The notes under the pieces were generated by a model. That model was not told the DNA's origin, did not search any database, and was given only the letters and a program-made list of their open reading frames with translations. Made by a program: the position numbers and the translations under genes. From Pedobacter sp. Leaf194 (GTDB taxonomy: Bacteria > Bacteroidota > Bacteroidia > Sphingobacteriales > Sphingobacteriaceae): DNA of 64,000 bases. Numbering within the stretch: position 1 is the stretch's first letter; every line of letters begins with the position of its first letter. Location of the stretch: the NCBI RefSeq assembly GCF_001423945.1, contig NZ_LMPU01000008.1:62001-126000 (forward strand). The letters run 5' to 3'. Below, in pieces: positions 1-9,569 of the stretch.

Positions 1-2123
1 AAACCCATGAGGAGCTCGCAGCATCTAACGAAGAGCTTCAGGCTAATTTAGAGGATCTACGATCTACTAATGAAGCCCTGGCAGGTTCGAGAAAGGAACT
101 TCAAAGCTTAAATTTAGATCTCGAACGAAGAATTGACGAACGAACGAAGGATTTAGAGGCCAGTAAAATTCTTCTCCAAAATATAATTGCAACGGCAAAT
201 ATTGCCATGACGTTGCTTAAGGGTACCGAACTGATTATCGAACTGCCTAACCCGAAAATGCTACAAATCTGGCAGCGGGATTTAACCAGTGTTAACGAAA
301 AAAAACTGACCGACGTTTTTCCGGAACTACAAAACCAGCAGTTTCCGCAATTATTAGCTGATGTTTTTAGCACTGGCAAAAGGGTGGCAATGCCGCAGGT
401 TTCTGTGGAGATTTTGCTGCCCACAGGCGAATTGAAACTCATTTATGTAGACTTCTCTTACGATCCGATTTTTGGTAATGATGGCGAAGTTGAATACATT
501 TTAGCCTCTGTTATCAATATAACCGATCAGGTTGAGAACTTGAAACGCCTGGAGGAAAGCCAGGCCGAATTGCAGGCAACAACCGAAGAACTTGCCGCAT
601 CAAACGAAGAATTATCTGCCACTAATGAAGAGTTGGCAACAACAAATGAAGAATTGCAGGAGGCTCAGGAAAGTTTATTCATTAAAAACGAAGAGCTTGC
701 GGAAACAGAAGAAAGTTTACGTTTGGCGCTTGACTCGGGCAACCTCGGAATTTATAACGTTGTGCCAGGCAGTGGTAAGTTCGATATCTCCAATAAAGCA
801 AGAGAATTTTACGGCTTGCCTTCAAGTGGAGAAATTTCATGGACGGACGTTACGGCTACCGTTGTGCCAGAATATTTGCAGATTATAGAAAGGGCCAGAC
901 TTAAAGCACTGGCCACCCAAAAACCGTTTGACGTTCAATACCCAATCATTCAACCTAATACAAATAAAACAAAATGGATTAGAGTTGTTGGCAAAAGTGT
1001 AGGCGAAACCAAACTTAGGCCGGCCCGTTTTTTAGGCGTTATAATGGACATTACTGAAGAGGTTGAACACCGTCTGGTTTTGGAAGAAAGTGAAGACCGT
1101 TTCCGCACTATGGCCGAAGCAACAGATGTTTTTATAGCCGTTGGCGATGTTACAGGGAATGCGATTTACTTTAACAAAGCGTGGACCCGCTTAACCGGAC
1201 GCGTAATGGATGAGTTGCGGGAGTTTGGTTGGTCGGATCTTATTCATCCGGAAGATAAAGACAGATATGTTAATATTTATCTATCTGCATTTGATAAGCA
1301 GGAGCCATTTACCGGAGAATTTAGAATACTTGGCAAAGACGGCGAGTATACCTGGCTGCTGGCGAAAGGAACACCGCGTTTCCACGCAGATGGAACTTTT
1401 ACAGGCTATATCAGTTCGAGCTTCGACATTACCGAACTTAAGAAAGACGAACTCCGTAAAAACGATTTCATTGGCATGGTTAGTCATGAATTAAAAACAC
1501 CACTAACCGCAATTAGTGGCTTTATACAGGTTTTACAAGCCAGAGCCAAAAAGAACGACGATACTTATACGCTGCATGCCCTAAATCGTGCTTACAACCA
1601 GGTGAAGAAAATGACAACGATGATAAACGGCTTCTTAAACGTTTCCCGTTTAGAATCGGGGAAATTACTGATCGAAAAAACCGATTTTCAACTAGATGAG
1701 CTGCTGCAGGAGCTGATAGATGAAAGCGATCTTGTTCAATTCTCGCACGAGCTTGTGCTAAACATAGCCGAACCGATAACCGTTAAGGCAGATCGGGATA
1801 AGATTGGGAGCGTAATATCTAATTTATTAAGCAATGCTGTAAAATATTCTTCTGCAGGCACTAAAATAGATATTGAGTGCCATCTAAAAAATGGTAATGC
1901 ATTTGTAAGTGTTACAGATTATGGAATTGGAATAGATTCGGAAGATTTGAACAAACTATTCGACAGATATTATCGTGTGGGGAAAAACCATACGGTTTCC
2001 GGCTTTGGTATAGGCCTTTATCTCAGCGCCGAGATTATTGCCAGACACGACGGAATTATTGGTGTTGAAAGTGAAGTAGATAAAGGTTCTACCTTCTACT
2101 TTGAAATTCCTGTAGCCGGTTAG
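1..2123 (+). CDS. Multi-PAS sensor histidine kinase (5' end outside the window)
   Basis: The frame is open from the first bases of the window, so the true start lies upstream; the ATG at 207 is internal. The visible part begins with a Glu/Leu/Asn-rich coiled coil (3-180). A PAS-like domain follows (about 190-540), then a second coiled coil of repeated EELAASNEEL-type units (about 545-715), then two more PAS domains (about 715-1060 and 1085-1435). The HisKA domain carries the phosphoacceptor His in MVSHELKTPL (His codon at 1485). The HATPase_c domain shows the N box (NLLSNAVKY), DYGIGI and GFGIGLYLS. No membrane segment is visible in this part, and no response regulator lies next to it downstream. 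It probably autophosphorylates on a signal sensed by the PAS domains and passes phosphate to a regulator encoded elsewhere. The stimulus is unknown. Confidence 0.9.
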   Translation, partial: THEELAASNEELQANLEDLRSTNEALAGSRKELQSLNLDLERRIDERTKDLEASKILLQNIIATANIAMTLLKGTELIIELPNPKMLQIWQRDLTSVNEKKLTDVFPELQNQQFPQLLADVFSTGKRVAMPQVSVEILLPTGELKLIYVDFSYDPIFGNDGEVEYILASVINITDQVENLKRLEESQAELQATTEELAASNEELSATNEELATTNEELQEAQESLFIKNEELAETEESLRLALDSGNLGIYNVVPGSGKFDISNKAREFYGLPSSGEISWTDVTATVVPEYLQIIERARLKALATQKPFDVQYPIIQPNTNKTKWIRVVGKSVGETKLRPARFLGVIMDITEEVEHRLVLEESEDRFRTMAEATDVFIAVGDVTGNAIYFNKAWTRLTGRVMDELREFGWSDLIHPEDKDRYVNIYLSAFDKQEPFTGEFRILGKDGEYTWLLAKGTPRFHADGTFTGYISSSFDITELKKDELRKNDFIGMVSHELKTPLTAISGFIQVLQARAKKNDDTYTLHALNRAYNQVKKMTTMINGFLNVSRLESGKLLIEKTDFQLDELLQELIDESDLVQFSHELVLNIAEPITVKADRDKIGSVISNLLSNAVKYSSAGTKIDIECHLKNGNAFVSVTDYGIGIDSEDLNKLFDRYYRVGKNHTVSGFGIGLYLSAEIIARHDGIIGVESEVDKGSTFYFEIPVAG

Positions 2124-2159
2124 TTTCAATTGCCCTGAAATTTGTCTCGTTTCCCCTTT

Positions 2160-2188
2160 TTGAATTCTAAAATCTTAAAATATCTTTA
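2160..2188 (+). promoter_or_regulatory. Putative Bacteroidota-type promoter for the START-like gene
   Basis: A TTG at 2160-2162 is followed after 18 bases by TATCTTTA (2181-2188). This is one mismatch from the Bacteroidota -7 consensus TAnnTTTG at near-normal spacing, about 20 bases before the ATG at 2208. It is a pattern match only. Confidence 0.35.
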
Positions 2189-2207
2189 TTGAAAAAATAA
2201 ATGAGAT

Positions 2208-2633
2208 ATGGCAACAGAAAACCTAACACCAATAACCATAGAAGCAGCAATAAATGCACCTGTAGAAAAGGTGTGGGAATATTGGAACAACCCTGAACAC
2301 ATAAAAAACTGGGCATTCGCATCTCCGGAATGGCATGCGCCAAATGCGGCAAATGACCTGCGGGTGGGTGGAAATTTTTCAACAACAATGGCCGCACGCG
2401 ATGGCAGCATGAGTTTTGAATTCGGTGGAACATATACAACGGTTGAAGAACATAAATTAATTCAGTATGTATTGGCTGATGGAAGGCAAGTAAAAATTGT
2501 TTTTGAAGCGGATGGCGAGCAAACGCGGATTGCCGAAACCTTTGATCCTGAGACTACGAACCCCCTGGAAATGCAGCGTGGTGGTTGGCAGGCAATCCTG
2601 GATAACTTTAAGAAATTAGCTGAAGATAACTAG
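2208..2633 (+). CDS. SRPBCC / AHSA1-like (START-fold) protein
   Basis: This 141-residue cytosolic protein has the hallmarks of the AHSA1 (Activator of Hsp90 ATPase homologue 1-like) branch of the SRPBCC fold. These are an N-terminal strand ending in INAPVEKVWEYW, a middle section with RVGGNFSTTM and FEFGGTYTTVEEHK, and a C-terminal long helix (QRGGWQAILDNFKKLAE) that closes the hydrophobic cavity. The length matches single-domain bacterial members. They bind hydrophobic ligands or act in stress responses, and the ligand cannot be predicted. The ATG at 2208 is the first in frame and follows a weak promoter. The gene appears monocistronic, with a strong terminator right after the stop. Confidence 0.85.
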   Translation: MATENLTPITIEAAINAPVEKVWEYWNNPEHIKNWAFASPEWHAPNAANDLRVGGNFSTTMAARDGSMSFEFGGTYTTVEEHKLIQYVLADGRQVKIVFEADGEQTRIAETFDPETTNPLEMQRGGWQAILDNFKKLAEDN

Positions 2634-2652
2634 CTAATTTTAATATCGAACG

Positions 2653-2682
2653 AAAATCCCCTGAGAAATCAGGGGATTTTTT
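2653..2682 (+). terminator. Rho-independent terminator after the AHSA1-like gene
   Basis: A perfect 12-bp stem (2653-2664 with 2669-2680), GAAA loop and trailing T run lie 19 bases after the stop codon. Confidence 0.9.
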
Positions 2683-2783
2683 ATTATGAATGCATTTCAC
2701 CGATATTAAGTAACAATTACAATATTATTTGATTTGCATAACAATTGATTTGCTTTAAATACTTCGATATTGCAATCATAATT

Positions 2784-2791
2784 TACATTTG
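2784..2791 (+). promoter_or_regulatory. Putative -7 element of the efflux operon
   Basis: TACATTTG is an exact match to TAnnTTTG, about 19 bases before the ATG at 2810. No TTG sits at ideal -33 spacing; the nearest is 2770-2772. It overlaps the in-frame TTG at 2789, which argues against that codon as the start of the TolC-like gene. Confidence 0.35.
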
Positions 2792-2809
2792 CGGTGTAAA
2801 ATTCACACT

Positions 2810-4198
2810 ATGCCTCGAAAGTTCATTCCTTACTTTGGTTTATTATTGATATTCTTGAATGCATACACCGTTAATGCCCAGGTTTTAACACTAAAAGAAG
2901 CGCTTGCCACGGCTTTAGCAAATTATGGCACCATCGAAGCAAAGAATAATTATGCAAATGCATCAAATTCTATTATTAAACAAACCAGGCGAGAATATTT
3001 ACCAAACTTTACCATAAGTGCCCAGCAAGATTATGGAACAATTAACGGGCAAAATGGTCCGCAATATGGTTTGGGAGGATTGGGGACAGCCTCCTCAGGA
3101 CCTGCGCTGGAAAAACAAAACTGGAATGCCGCTTTTGGCGCCTTGTACCTTGCAAACATAAACTGGGATTTCTTTACTTTTGGGCGGATTAGACAACGTA
3201 TTCAGGTTGCGGATGCAGCTTTTCAACGGGATAAAAGTGACTTGGAACAAGAAAAATTTCAGCACGAAATCAGGGTCACCGCCGCCTACCTCAATTTACT
3301 TGCGTCGCAACGTTTAACAAAATCGCAGGAAAAAAATTTATCAAGGGCACTCACCTTTCAAAATATTGCAATAATAAGGGCGAAGAATGGCTTAATCGCC
3401 GGCGTAGATTCCTCGTTCGCAAAAGCAGAGGTTTCGAGTGCAAAGATTGCATTAACCCGGGCTAAAGACGTTGAGCAGGAACAGGCAAACCGGTTGGGCG
3501 TTTTGATGGGTGCAATTGCAACTAATTATGTAATCGATACCGCTGCAATAACGAAAATACCCGCCAACCTACTTTCAGGTAATATTGATACAAATCACCC
3601 TGTACTTAAATTTTATCAAAATAGAATCGATGTTAGCAATCGGCAGGTAGATTATTTCAAAAAATTATATTATCCGGTATTCTCGTTTTTCGGTGTAATG
3701 CAAGGTCGAGGGTCTGGTTTCAGTTCGAATTATCTTTTAAATCAAACAGCATATTCAACAAGCTACTTTGATGGCATAAATCCATCCCGTGCAAACTATT
3801 TGATTGGAATAGGAATGACCTGGAATTTGACAACGCTACTTAGAAATCATCCGCAGGTTAGGGCGCAGCAATTTACAAGTGAAGCACTAAAGGATGAGTA
3901 CGACCTTGCAGACCAGCAATTAAAGGCGCAACTTGCCTTGGCCGAGTCTAAGTTATCGAATGCGTTAGATAACTACAAAGAAGCGCCCATCCAGGTTAAA
4001 GCCGCATCAGATGCTTATTTACAAAAGAATGTGCTTTATAAAAACGGCCTTACCAACCTTGTCGATTTAGCGCAGACACTTTTTGCGCTTAACCGGGCCG
4101 AAACCGATAGAGACATTGCCTACACAAATGTTTGGCAGGCACTGCTCCTGAAATCTGCCGCTTTAGGAAATTTCGAATTATTTATCAACGAGTTTTAA
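2810..4198 (+). CDS. TolC-family outer membrane efflux protein
   Basis: This is the outer-membrane channel of a tripartite efflux system. The start at 2810 is chosen because it places a clean signal peptide first (Lys/Arg, then FIPYFGLLLIFLNAYTVNAQ, with cleavage after NAQ). An in-frame TTG at 2789 would add seven residues inside the likely promoter. The mature protein has two repeats of the outer membrane efflux (OEP) type, rich in long Ala/Gln/Lys helices: about residues 25-230 with QRLTKSQEKNLSRAL, and 255-455 with SDAYLQKNVLYKNGLTNLVD. At about 460 residues it has the usual length. It lies 12 bases upstream of the RND pump gene in one operon. The substrate range is unknown. Confidence 0.9.
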   Translation: MPRKFIPYFGLLLIFLNAYTVNAQVLTLKEALATALANYGTIEAKNNYANASNSIIKQTRREYLPNFTISAQQDYGTINGQNGPQYGLGGLGTASSGPALEKQNWNAAFGALYLANINWDFFTFGRIRQRIQVADAAFQRDKSDLEQEKFQHEIRVTAAYLNLLASQRLTKSQEKNLSRALTFQNIAIIRAKNGLIAGVDSSFAKAEVSSAKIALTRAKDVEQEQANRLGVLMGAIATNYVIDTAAITKIPANLLSGNIDTNHPVLKFYQNRIDVSNRQVDYFKKLYYPVFSFFGVMQGRGSGFSSNYLLNQTAYSTSYFDGINPSRANYLIGIGMTWNLTTLLRNHPQVRAQQFTSEALKDEYDLADQQLKAQLALAESKLSNALDNYKEAPIQVKAASDAYLQKNVLYKNGLTNLVDLAQTLFALNRAETDRDIAYTNVWQALLLKSAALGNFELFINEF

Positions 4199-4210
4199 CC
4201 AGCCACTACA

Positions 4211-7200
4211 ATGAACCTAATACGTTTCGCATTACGCAAACCAATTTCAATACTTGTTTTAGTAGCAGGCTTGTTTTTCTTCGGTATTGGCGCAATCAAC
4301 CAAATCAAAGTTGATATTCTGCCTCAGATGAATTTGCCGGTTATCTACATTGCCCACCCTTTCGGTGGCTACACGCCAAACCAAATGGAGGCTTATTTCG
4401 GCAAGCAATACGTTAATATTTTGTTGTTCGCCAATGGTATAAAAAGCATCGAAACCAAAAACACACAAGGTTTAATGCTGATGAAACTGACTTATTATGA
4501 AGGCACGAATATGGCGCAGGCCGCTGCAGAACTAAGTGCGCTATCCACAAGGGCACAGGCAATTTTTCCGCCCGGTTCGCAGCCTCCATTCGTAATCCGG
4601 TTTGATGCTTCTTCACTTCCTGTTGGTCAGCTTGTTTTAAGCAGCCCGACCCGCACAAACAACGAATTACAGGATTTAGCCAACACGTACATCAGGCCCG
4701 GTTTCTCTGCAATTCCGGGATTGCTCTCACCTGCCCCATTTGGGGGCAGCCCCAGAACCATCGAAATCAACGTTAATCCTTCACTTTTACGTTCGCACAA
4801 CCTAACTGTAGATCAGGTTGTTGAAGCCATTCGGTTAAACAATCAAACAGCACCATCAGGTAACATCAGAATCGGCGATAAAAACTACATCACACCAACG
4901 AACTACACCATAAAGAAGGTTAAGGATTTTGAAAACATACCGTTATTTAAAGGCGCAGTTCAAAATTTACAGCTTCGCGATGTGGCAACCGTTAAAGACG
5001 GTGCCGACTTAGTTGCCGGTTATGCGCTTATAAACGGAAAGCGTTCCGTGTATTTAAGTATCGCAAAATCTGGTGATGCCTCTACTTGGGATGTGGTGAA
5101 AAACCTTAAGAAGAACCTACCAAATATTCAGTCTTCATTACCAGAAGACGTAAAACTTTCTTACGAATTTGACCAATCAGTATATGTAATTAACGCGGTA
5201 AAGAGTTTGATAAGTGAAGGTGCGATTGGCGCTATTTTAACGGGCCTGATGGTTTTGCTTTTTCTTGGAGATAAACGTGCTGCCCTAATTGTTATTTTAA
5301 CGATTCCAACCTCGATTATTGCAGGCGTTTTGTTTTTAAAGCTTTTTGGCCAAACCATTAACATAATGACTTTGAGTGGGTTGGCTTTAGCCATCGGGAT
5401 TTTAGTTGATGAATCTACGGTAACAATTGAGAACATTCACCAGCATTTTGATATGGGAAAACCAAAAGCCCTGGCCATTTGGGATGCCTGTAAAGAAATT
5501 GCCTTCCCAAAATTGTTAATTCTATTTTGCATTTTGGCCGTTTTTGCACCGGCATTTACCATGACTGGAATACCCGGCGCTTTGTTTTTGCCGCTGGCGC
5601 TGGCAATCGGTTTCTCTATGATTGTTTCTTTCCTGTTGTCTCAAACCTTTGTGCCGATAATGGCAAACTGGCTAATGAAAGCGCATCCGGCAAAAGGAAC
5701 TCAAAACCATCATGGGATTACCCACGATGAAGCAGACTTTGTAGCGAGCGGACTTTCACTTGAATCTGAACGAGATACCCTCAACCAAAAAAAGATTTTA
5801 GCCGACCGTGAAGACTTTGAAAACGATGGTAAAATCGGGTTTTTTGATAAATTCAGAAATCGTTTTATGCGTTTTCTCGACAGTATATTTCCACATCGAA
5901 AATCCGTTGTATTAATCTATCTTTTCGCAATTATTGGCTTAGCTGCACTGCTATTGTTTAACATTGGGCGAGACGTTTTGCCGAGGGTAAACTCAAGTCA
6001 GTTTCAATTAAGGTTACGTGCACCCGATGGAACCCGGCTGGAGCGTACCGAAGAAAAAGCGAATACAGTATTAGCGGAGCTTAAAAAAATGGTTGGCCCT
6101 GAACATGTGGGCATTTCATCAGTTTACGTGGGCCAACACCCGGCCCAGTTTTCGGTTAATCCAATATATTTGTTTATGACAGGCCCGCACGAAGCTGTTT
6201 TCCAGGTGAGTTTAAAAGATTTTGAAGGCGATATGGATGATTTCAAAGATGCTTTCAGGACGAAAATTAAAAACGTTTTGCCAGACGTTAAGCTCTCATT
6301 TGAGCCAATTGAGTTAACGGACAAGGTTTTGAGCCAGGGTTCGCCAACGCCCGTTGAAGTTCGCATTGCAGGGAAAAACAAAAAATTAAATGAAAAGTAC
6401 GCGAATAAAATCCTGGCAGAGTTAAAGGAAATACCCTACATGCGTGACGTTCAAATTGCCCAACCCATTAAATATCCATCGTTAAATATTGATATAGACC
6501 GGACAAGAGCAGCACAAATCGGCGTAGACATGGCTGATATTTCCCGTTCGCTTATCGCGTCAACATCATCATCGCGTTACACAGATAAAAACATTTGGCT
6601 CGACGAAAAGGCAGCATTGCCTTACAGTGTTCAGGTTCAGGTACCATTAAATCAGATGACAACCAGAGACGATATTGGCGAAATTCCACTGTTGAAAAAC
6701 TCCACCAGACCTGTTTTAAGTGATGTTGCCAAAATTACTCCTGATACAACTTATGGTGAAAACGACAATGTTGGCGCAATGCCCTTCCTATCGGTAACGG
6801 CCAACCTTTACCACACAGATTTAGGAACAGCCTCTAAAGATGTTGAGAAAGCCATAAAAGATGTTGGGGAATTGCCCCGCGGTTTAAATGTTTCGGCCAT
6901 TGGCTTAAGTAAAGTGCTCACCGAAACACTTGATAGTTTACAATCGGGATTGCTGGTCGCCATCGTGGTGATCTTTTTAATGCTGGCAGCCAATTTCCAG
7001 TCATTCAAAGTCCCTTTAGTTATTTTAGCTACCGTTCCTGCTGTCATTTTAGGCTCCCTATTATTGCTAACTATAACGGGTTCTACGCTTAATCTACAAT
7101 CTTATATGGGCATTATTATGTCGGTAGGCGTTTCTATTGCTAATGCGGTGTTACTAATTACCAATGCCGAACAGTTAAGGAAACACAACGGAAATGCTTT

Positions 7201-7495
7201 GCAATCTGCAAGGGAGGCGGCAGCCTTGCGGTTAAGGCCAATCATTATGACGAGTATTGCAATGATTGCCGGTATGTTACCAATGGCCATCGGACATGGT
7301 GAAGGTGGCGGAGCAGTTTCTCCACTTGGCAGGGCTGTAATTGGTGGCTTACTGGCTTCAACATTTGCAGTTTTGATAATATTGCCATTGGTATTTGCAT
7401 GGGTTCAGGGCAAACAAACTACCGATTCCATGTCTTTAGATCCTGAAGACAAAGACAGTGTACATTATATAAAAGGTTTAGAAGAAAACGCATAA
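4211..7495 (+). CDS. RND efflux pump, AcrB/HAE1-like inner-membrane transporter
   Basis: This 1094-residue proton-driven transporter has the classical RND layout. There is an N-terminal helix (PISILVLVAGLFFFGIGAI), a large periplasmic porter loop, helices 2-6 (about residues 330-490), a cytoplasmic linker of about 80 residues rich in charged residues (about 490-560), a helix at about 570 and a second porter loop. Helices 8-12 lie at about 910-1075. The helix-4 motif reads GILVDESTVTIENI, so the usual Asp-Asp proton relay pair is Asp-Glu, as in a large Bacteroidota subgroup. The metal-type DGxxV form is absent, which favours drugs, solvents or lipids over metals. It sits between the TolC-like and adaptor genes with 12-13 base gaps. 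Confidence 0.93.
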   Translation: MNLIRFALRKPISILVLVAGLFFFGIGAINQIKVDILPQMNLPVIYIAHPFGGYTPNQMEAYFGKQYVNILLFANGIKSIETKNTQGLMLMKLTYYEGTNMAQAAAELSALSTRAQAIFPPGSQPPFVIRFDASSLPVGQLVLSSPTRTNNELQDLANTYIRPGFSAIPGLLSPAPFGGSPRTIEINVNPSLLRSHNLTVDQVVEAIRLNNQTAPSGNIRIGDKNYITPTNYTIKKVKDFENIPLFKGAVQNLQLRDVATVKDGADLVAGYALINGKRSVYLSIAKSGDASTWDVVKNLKKNLPNIQSSLPEDVKLSYEFDQSVYVINAVKSLISEGAIGAILTGLMVLLFLGDKRAALIVILTIPTSIIAGVLFLKLFGQTINIMTLSGLALAIGILVDESTVTIENIHQHFDMGKPKALAIWDACKEIAFPKLLILFCILAVFAPAFTMTGIPGALFLPLALAIGFSMIVSFLLSQTFVPIMANWLMKAHPAKGTQNHHGITHDEADFVASGLSLESERDTLNQKKILADREDFENDGKIGFFDKFRNRFMRFLDSIFPHRKSVVLIYLFAIIGLAALLLFNIGRDVLPRVNSSQFQLRLRAPDGTRLERTEEKANTVLAELKKMVGPEHVGISSVYVGQHPAQFSVNPIYLFMTGPHEAVFQVSLKDFEGDMDDFKDAFRTKIKNVLPDVKLSFEPIELTDKVLSQGSPTPVEVRIAGKNKKLNEKYANKILAELKEIPYMRDVQIAQPIKYPSLNIDIDRTRAAQIGVDMADISRSLIASTSSSRYTDKNIWLDEKAALPYSVQVQVPLNQMTTRDDIGEIPLLKNSTRPVLSDVAKITPDTTYGENDNVGAMPFLSVTANLYHTDLGTASKDVEKAIKDVGELPRGLNVSAIGLSKVLTETLDSLQSGLLVAIVVIFLMLAANFQSFKVPLVILATVPAVILGSLLLLTITGSTLNLQSYMGIIMSVGVSIANAVLLITNAEQLRKHNGNALQSAREAAALRLRPIIMTSIAMIAGMLPMAIGHGEGGGAVSPLGRAVIGGLLASTFAVLIILPLVFAWVQGKQTTDSMSLDPEDKDSVHYIKGLEENA

Positions 7496-7508
7496 CAGCA
7501 AACAATAC

Positions 7509-8606
7509 ATGAAAACAAACATATTCTTAGCGGCCGTTTTAGGTACTGGCTTTTTAATGCTAAGCCTGATTTACAGTTGCAGCAATGCTGAAAAGAAACG
7601 CCCTGAAAAACAACAGGAAGCTACCATTGCAACTTTCGGGCTGAAAAAAGATAGATTATCAACAGCATTAAATTTGCCGGGCGAACTGATTGCGTTGCAA
7701 CAGGTAGATTTGTATGCAAAGGTCAGCAGTTTTGTAAAAACCTTAAAGGTAGATATCGGCTCAGAAGTAAAGAAAGGCCAGCTTTTAATGACTTTGGAAG
7801 CACCGGAAATGGGTTCGCAGGTTGCTGCAGCGCAATCGCGGTTGAAATCGCAGGAAGCAGTTTATGCCGCAAGTAAAGCAAATTACAACCGCTTGTACGA
7901 AACGAGTAAAACGCCAGGAACAATCTCTAAAAACGACTTGGAACAGGCGTTGGCAAAAAGAAATTCTGATATGGCGCAGTTTGAAGCTGCAAAGGCTTCG
8001 TACCGGGAGGTTGGAGCCATCCAAGGGTATCTTGAAATCAGGGCACCTTTCTCAGGAATTATTTCAGCAAGAAACGTAAACCTCGGCGCATATGTTGGTC
8101 CATCGGGTAAAGGGTCTGAATTACCGCTACTAACACTTCAGGATCAGAAAAATTTGCGCCTTGCGGTTTCAATACCCGAAGTTTATACAGGCTATTTAAA
8201 ACAGGGCGATGAAGTAAGCTTTACGGTAAAATCACTTCCAAGTCAGGCATTTAAGGCGAAAGTTAAGCGATTATCTGGTGCCCTTGATTTGCGCTTGCGT
8301 TCTGAAAGAATAGAGATGGATGTTCCAAATTCTTCTAAAGTGCTGTTACCGGGTATGGTTGCGGAGATAAACATCCCGTTGCCAGCCAATGCCAGCACCT
8401 TTATTATCCCGAAAAAAGCGTTGTTGGATACAAGCGAGGGCTACTATGTTTTAAAAGTTGAGCAAAATAAGGCGGTAAAAGTCGCAATTAAAAAAGGCAG
8501 GGAAACCGATGATAAGGTTGAGATTTTTGGCGATTTGGCAGAAGGCGACAAACTGGTAGCAGCACCAACTGAGGAAATGCACGAGGGTATGACGATTAAA
8601 CCTTAA
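7509..8606 (+). CDS. RND periplasmic adaptor (membrane fusion protein), lipoprotein
   Basis: This adaptor bridges the RND pump and the outer-membrane channel. The N terminus has a hydrophobic stretch ending in a lipobox-like SLIYSC, so it is probably lipid-anchored. Next come a biotinyl-lipoyl half-motif (residues about 60-95, VDIGSEVKKGQLLMTLEAPE), an alpha-hairpin (about 97-165) with AAQSRLKSQEAVYAASKANY, and the second lipoyl half (YLEIRAPFSGIISARNVNLG). A beta-barrel domain (RLAVSIPEVYTGYLKQGDEV) and a membrane-proximal domain ending in DKLVAAPTEEMHEGM complete it. Gene order TolC-pump-adaptor is the reverse of the textbook order but common in this phylum. Confidence 0.9.
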   Translation: MKTNIFLAAVLGTGFLMLSLIYSCSNAEKKRPEKQQEATIATFGLKKDRLSTALNLPGELIALQQVDLYAKVSSFVKTLKVDIGSEVKKGQLLMTLEAPEMGSQVAAAQSRLKSQEAVYAASKANYNRLYETSKTPGTISKNDLEQALAKRNSDMAQFEAAKASYREVGAIQGYLEIRAPFSGIISARNVNLGAYVGPSGKGSELPLLTLQDQKNLRLAVSIPEVYTGYLKQGDEVSFTVKSLPSQAFKAKVKRLSGALDLRLRSERIEMDVPNSSKVLLPGMVAEINIPLPANASTFIIPKKALLDTSEGYYVLKVEQNKAVKVAIKKGRETDDKVEIFGDLAEGDKLVAAPTEEMHEGMTIKP

Positions 8607-8630
8607 ATTTGAAAATAAGAAAATGAAGAC

Positions 8631-9569
8631 ATGTTAGCGAAAACCGATAACGCAAGCACTTTAACATCACCAGAAACGCTGCAGGATTTTTACAACAGGC
8701 TTAAAATAACACGCCCCGAAATCCCGACACCGAGTTTAGGCTTAGTTAATGATATTGGCCACTTCAACGTTTTTAACCGAGCTGTAGTTTGTACAAATAC
8801 GCCCTCGGCTTTCAGCAGACGCGATTTCTATAAAATTTCTTTAATCATTGGAAACGGCATCTTACATTATTCAGATAAACAGATTGAAATTAGGGAAAGA
8901 GCACTTCTTTTCACCAATCCGAATGTACCTTATGCCTGGGAAAGCACATCTCCAACGCCGAACGGCTACTTTTGCCTCTTTACAGAAAACTTTATCCATA
9001 ACAGAAACGAAAGTTTGAGGGAATCGCTATTGCATAAGATAAATGACAATCCGGTAGTTCATATCAATGCGGAAAAAGAAGAATTTATCAAAAGGATCTT
9101 TTCAAAAATGATTTCGGAAATGGATGGTGATTATGTTTATAAATATGACTTATTGCGAAACTATGTGCAGCTTATCGCCCATGAAGCCCTAAAAGTTATT
9201 CCTGAAGATAAGGTTTTCAAGCTAAATAATGCATCTGCACGCTTAACAACACAGTTCATCGAGCTTTTAGAACGCCAGTTTCCAATCGGTTCTACTGAAC
9301 ACGTTTTAGAATTAAGAACAGCCCACGATTTTGCTTACAGGCTTTTGGTTCATGTAAACCACTTAAACCATGCGGTAAAAGAAGTTACCGGCAAAACTAC
9401 GTCGCATCATATCGCGAAAAGAATAACTACGGAAGCAATTGCCCTTTTAAGACACACCGAATGGAATATTGCTCAAATTGGTTATTGCCTTGGCTTTGAG
9501 TATCCTGCTAACTTCAACATTTTTTTTAAACGGCAAATGGGTCGTTCCCCTAAAGCTTTCAGAAACTAA
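8631..9569 (+). CDS. AraC-family transcriptional regulator following the efflux operon
   Basis: This 312-residue protein has an N-terminal cupin-like sensor region (about residues 40-120, with IIGNGILHYSDKQIEI) and a C-terminal AraC double helix-turn-helix (about 215-312). The second HTH is typical: WNIAQIGYCLGFEYPANFNIFFKRQMGRSP. It starts 24 bases after the adaptor gene on the same strand, so it is probably co-transcribed and may autoregulate the pump operon; this is inference from position. Its last four bases overlap the end of the convergent oxygenase gene. Confidence 0.85.
   Translation: MLAKTDNASTLTSPETLQDFYNRLKITRPEIPTPSLGLVNDIGHFNVFNRAVVCTNTPSAFSRRDFYKISLIIGNGILHYSDKQIEIRERALLFTNPNVPYAWESTSPTPNGYFCLFTENFIHNRNESLRESLLHKINDNPVVHINAEKEEFIKRIFSKMISEMDGDYVYKYDLLRNYVQLIAHEALKVIPEDKVFKLNNASARLTTQFIELLERQFPIGSTEHVLELRTAHDFAYRLLVHVNHLNHAVKEVTGKTTSHHIAKRITTEAIALLRHTEWNIAQIGYCLGFEYPANFNIFFKRQMGRSPKAFRN

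Noticed and set aside
2789..2809. In-frame TTG start upstream of the TolC-like gene
   Set aside because: It lies inside the likely -7 promoter element and would extend the signal peptide without benefit; ATG 2810 is better.
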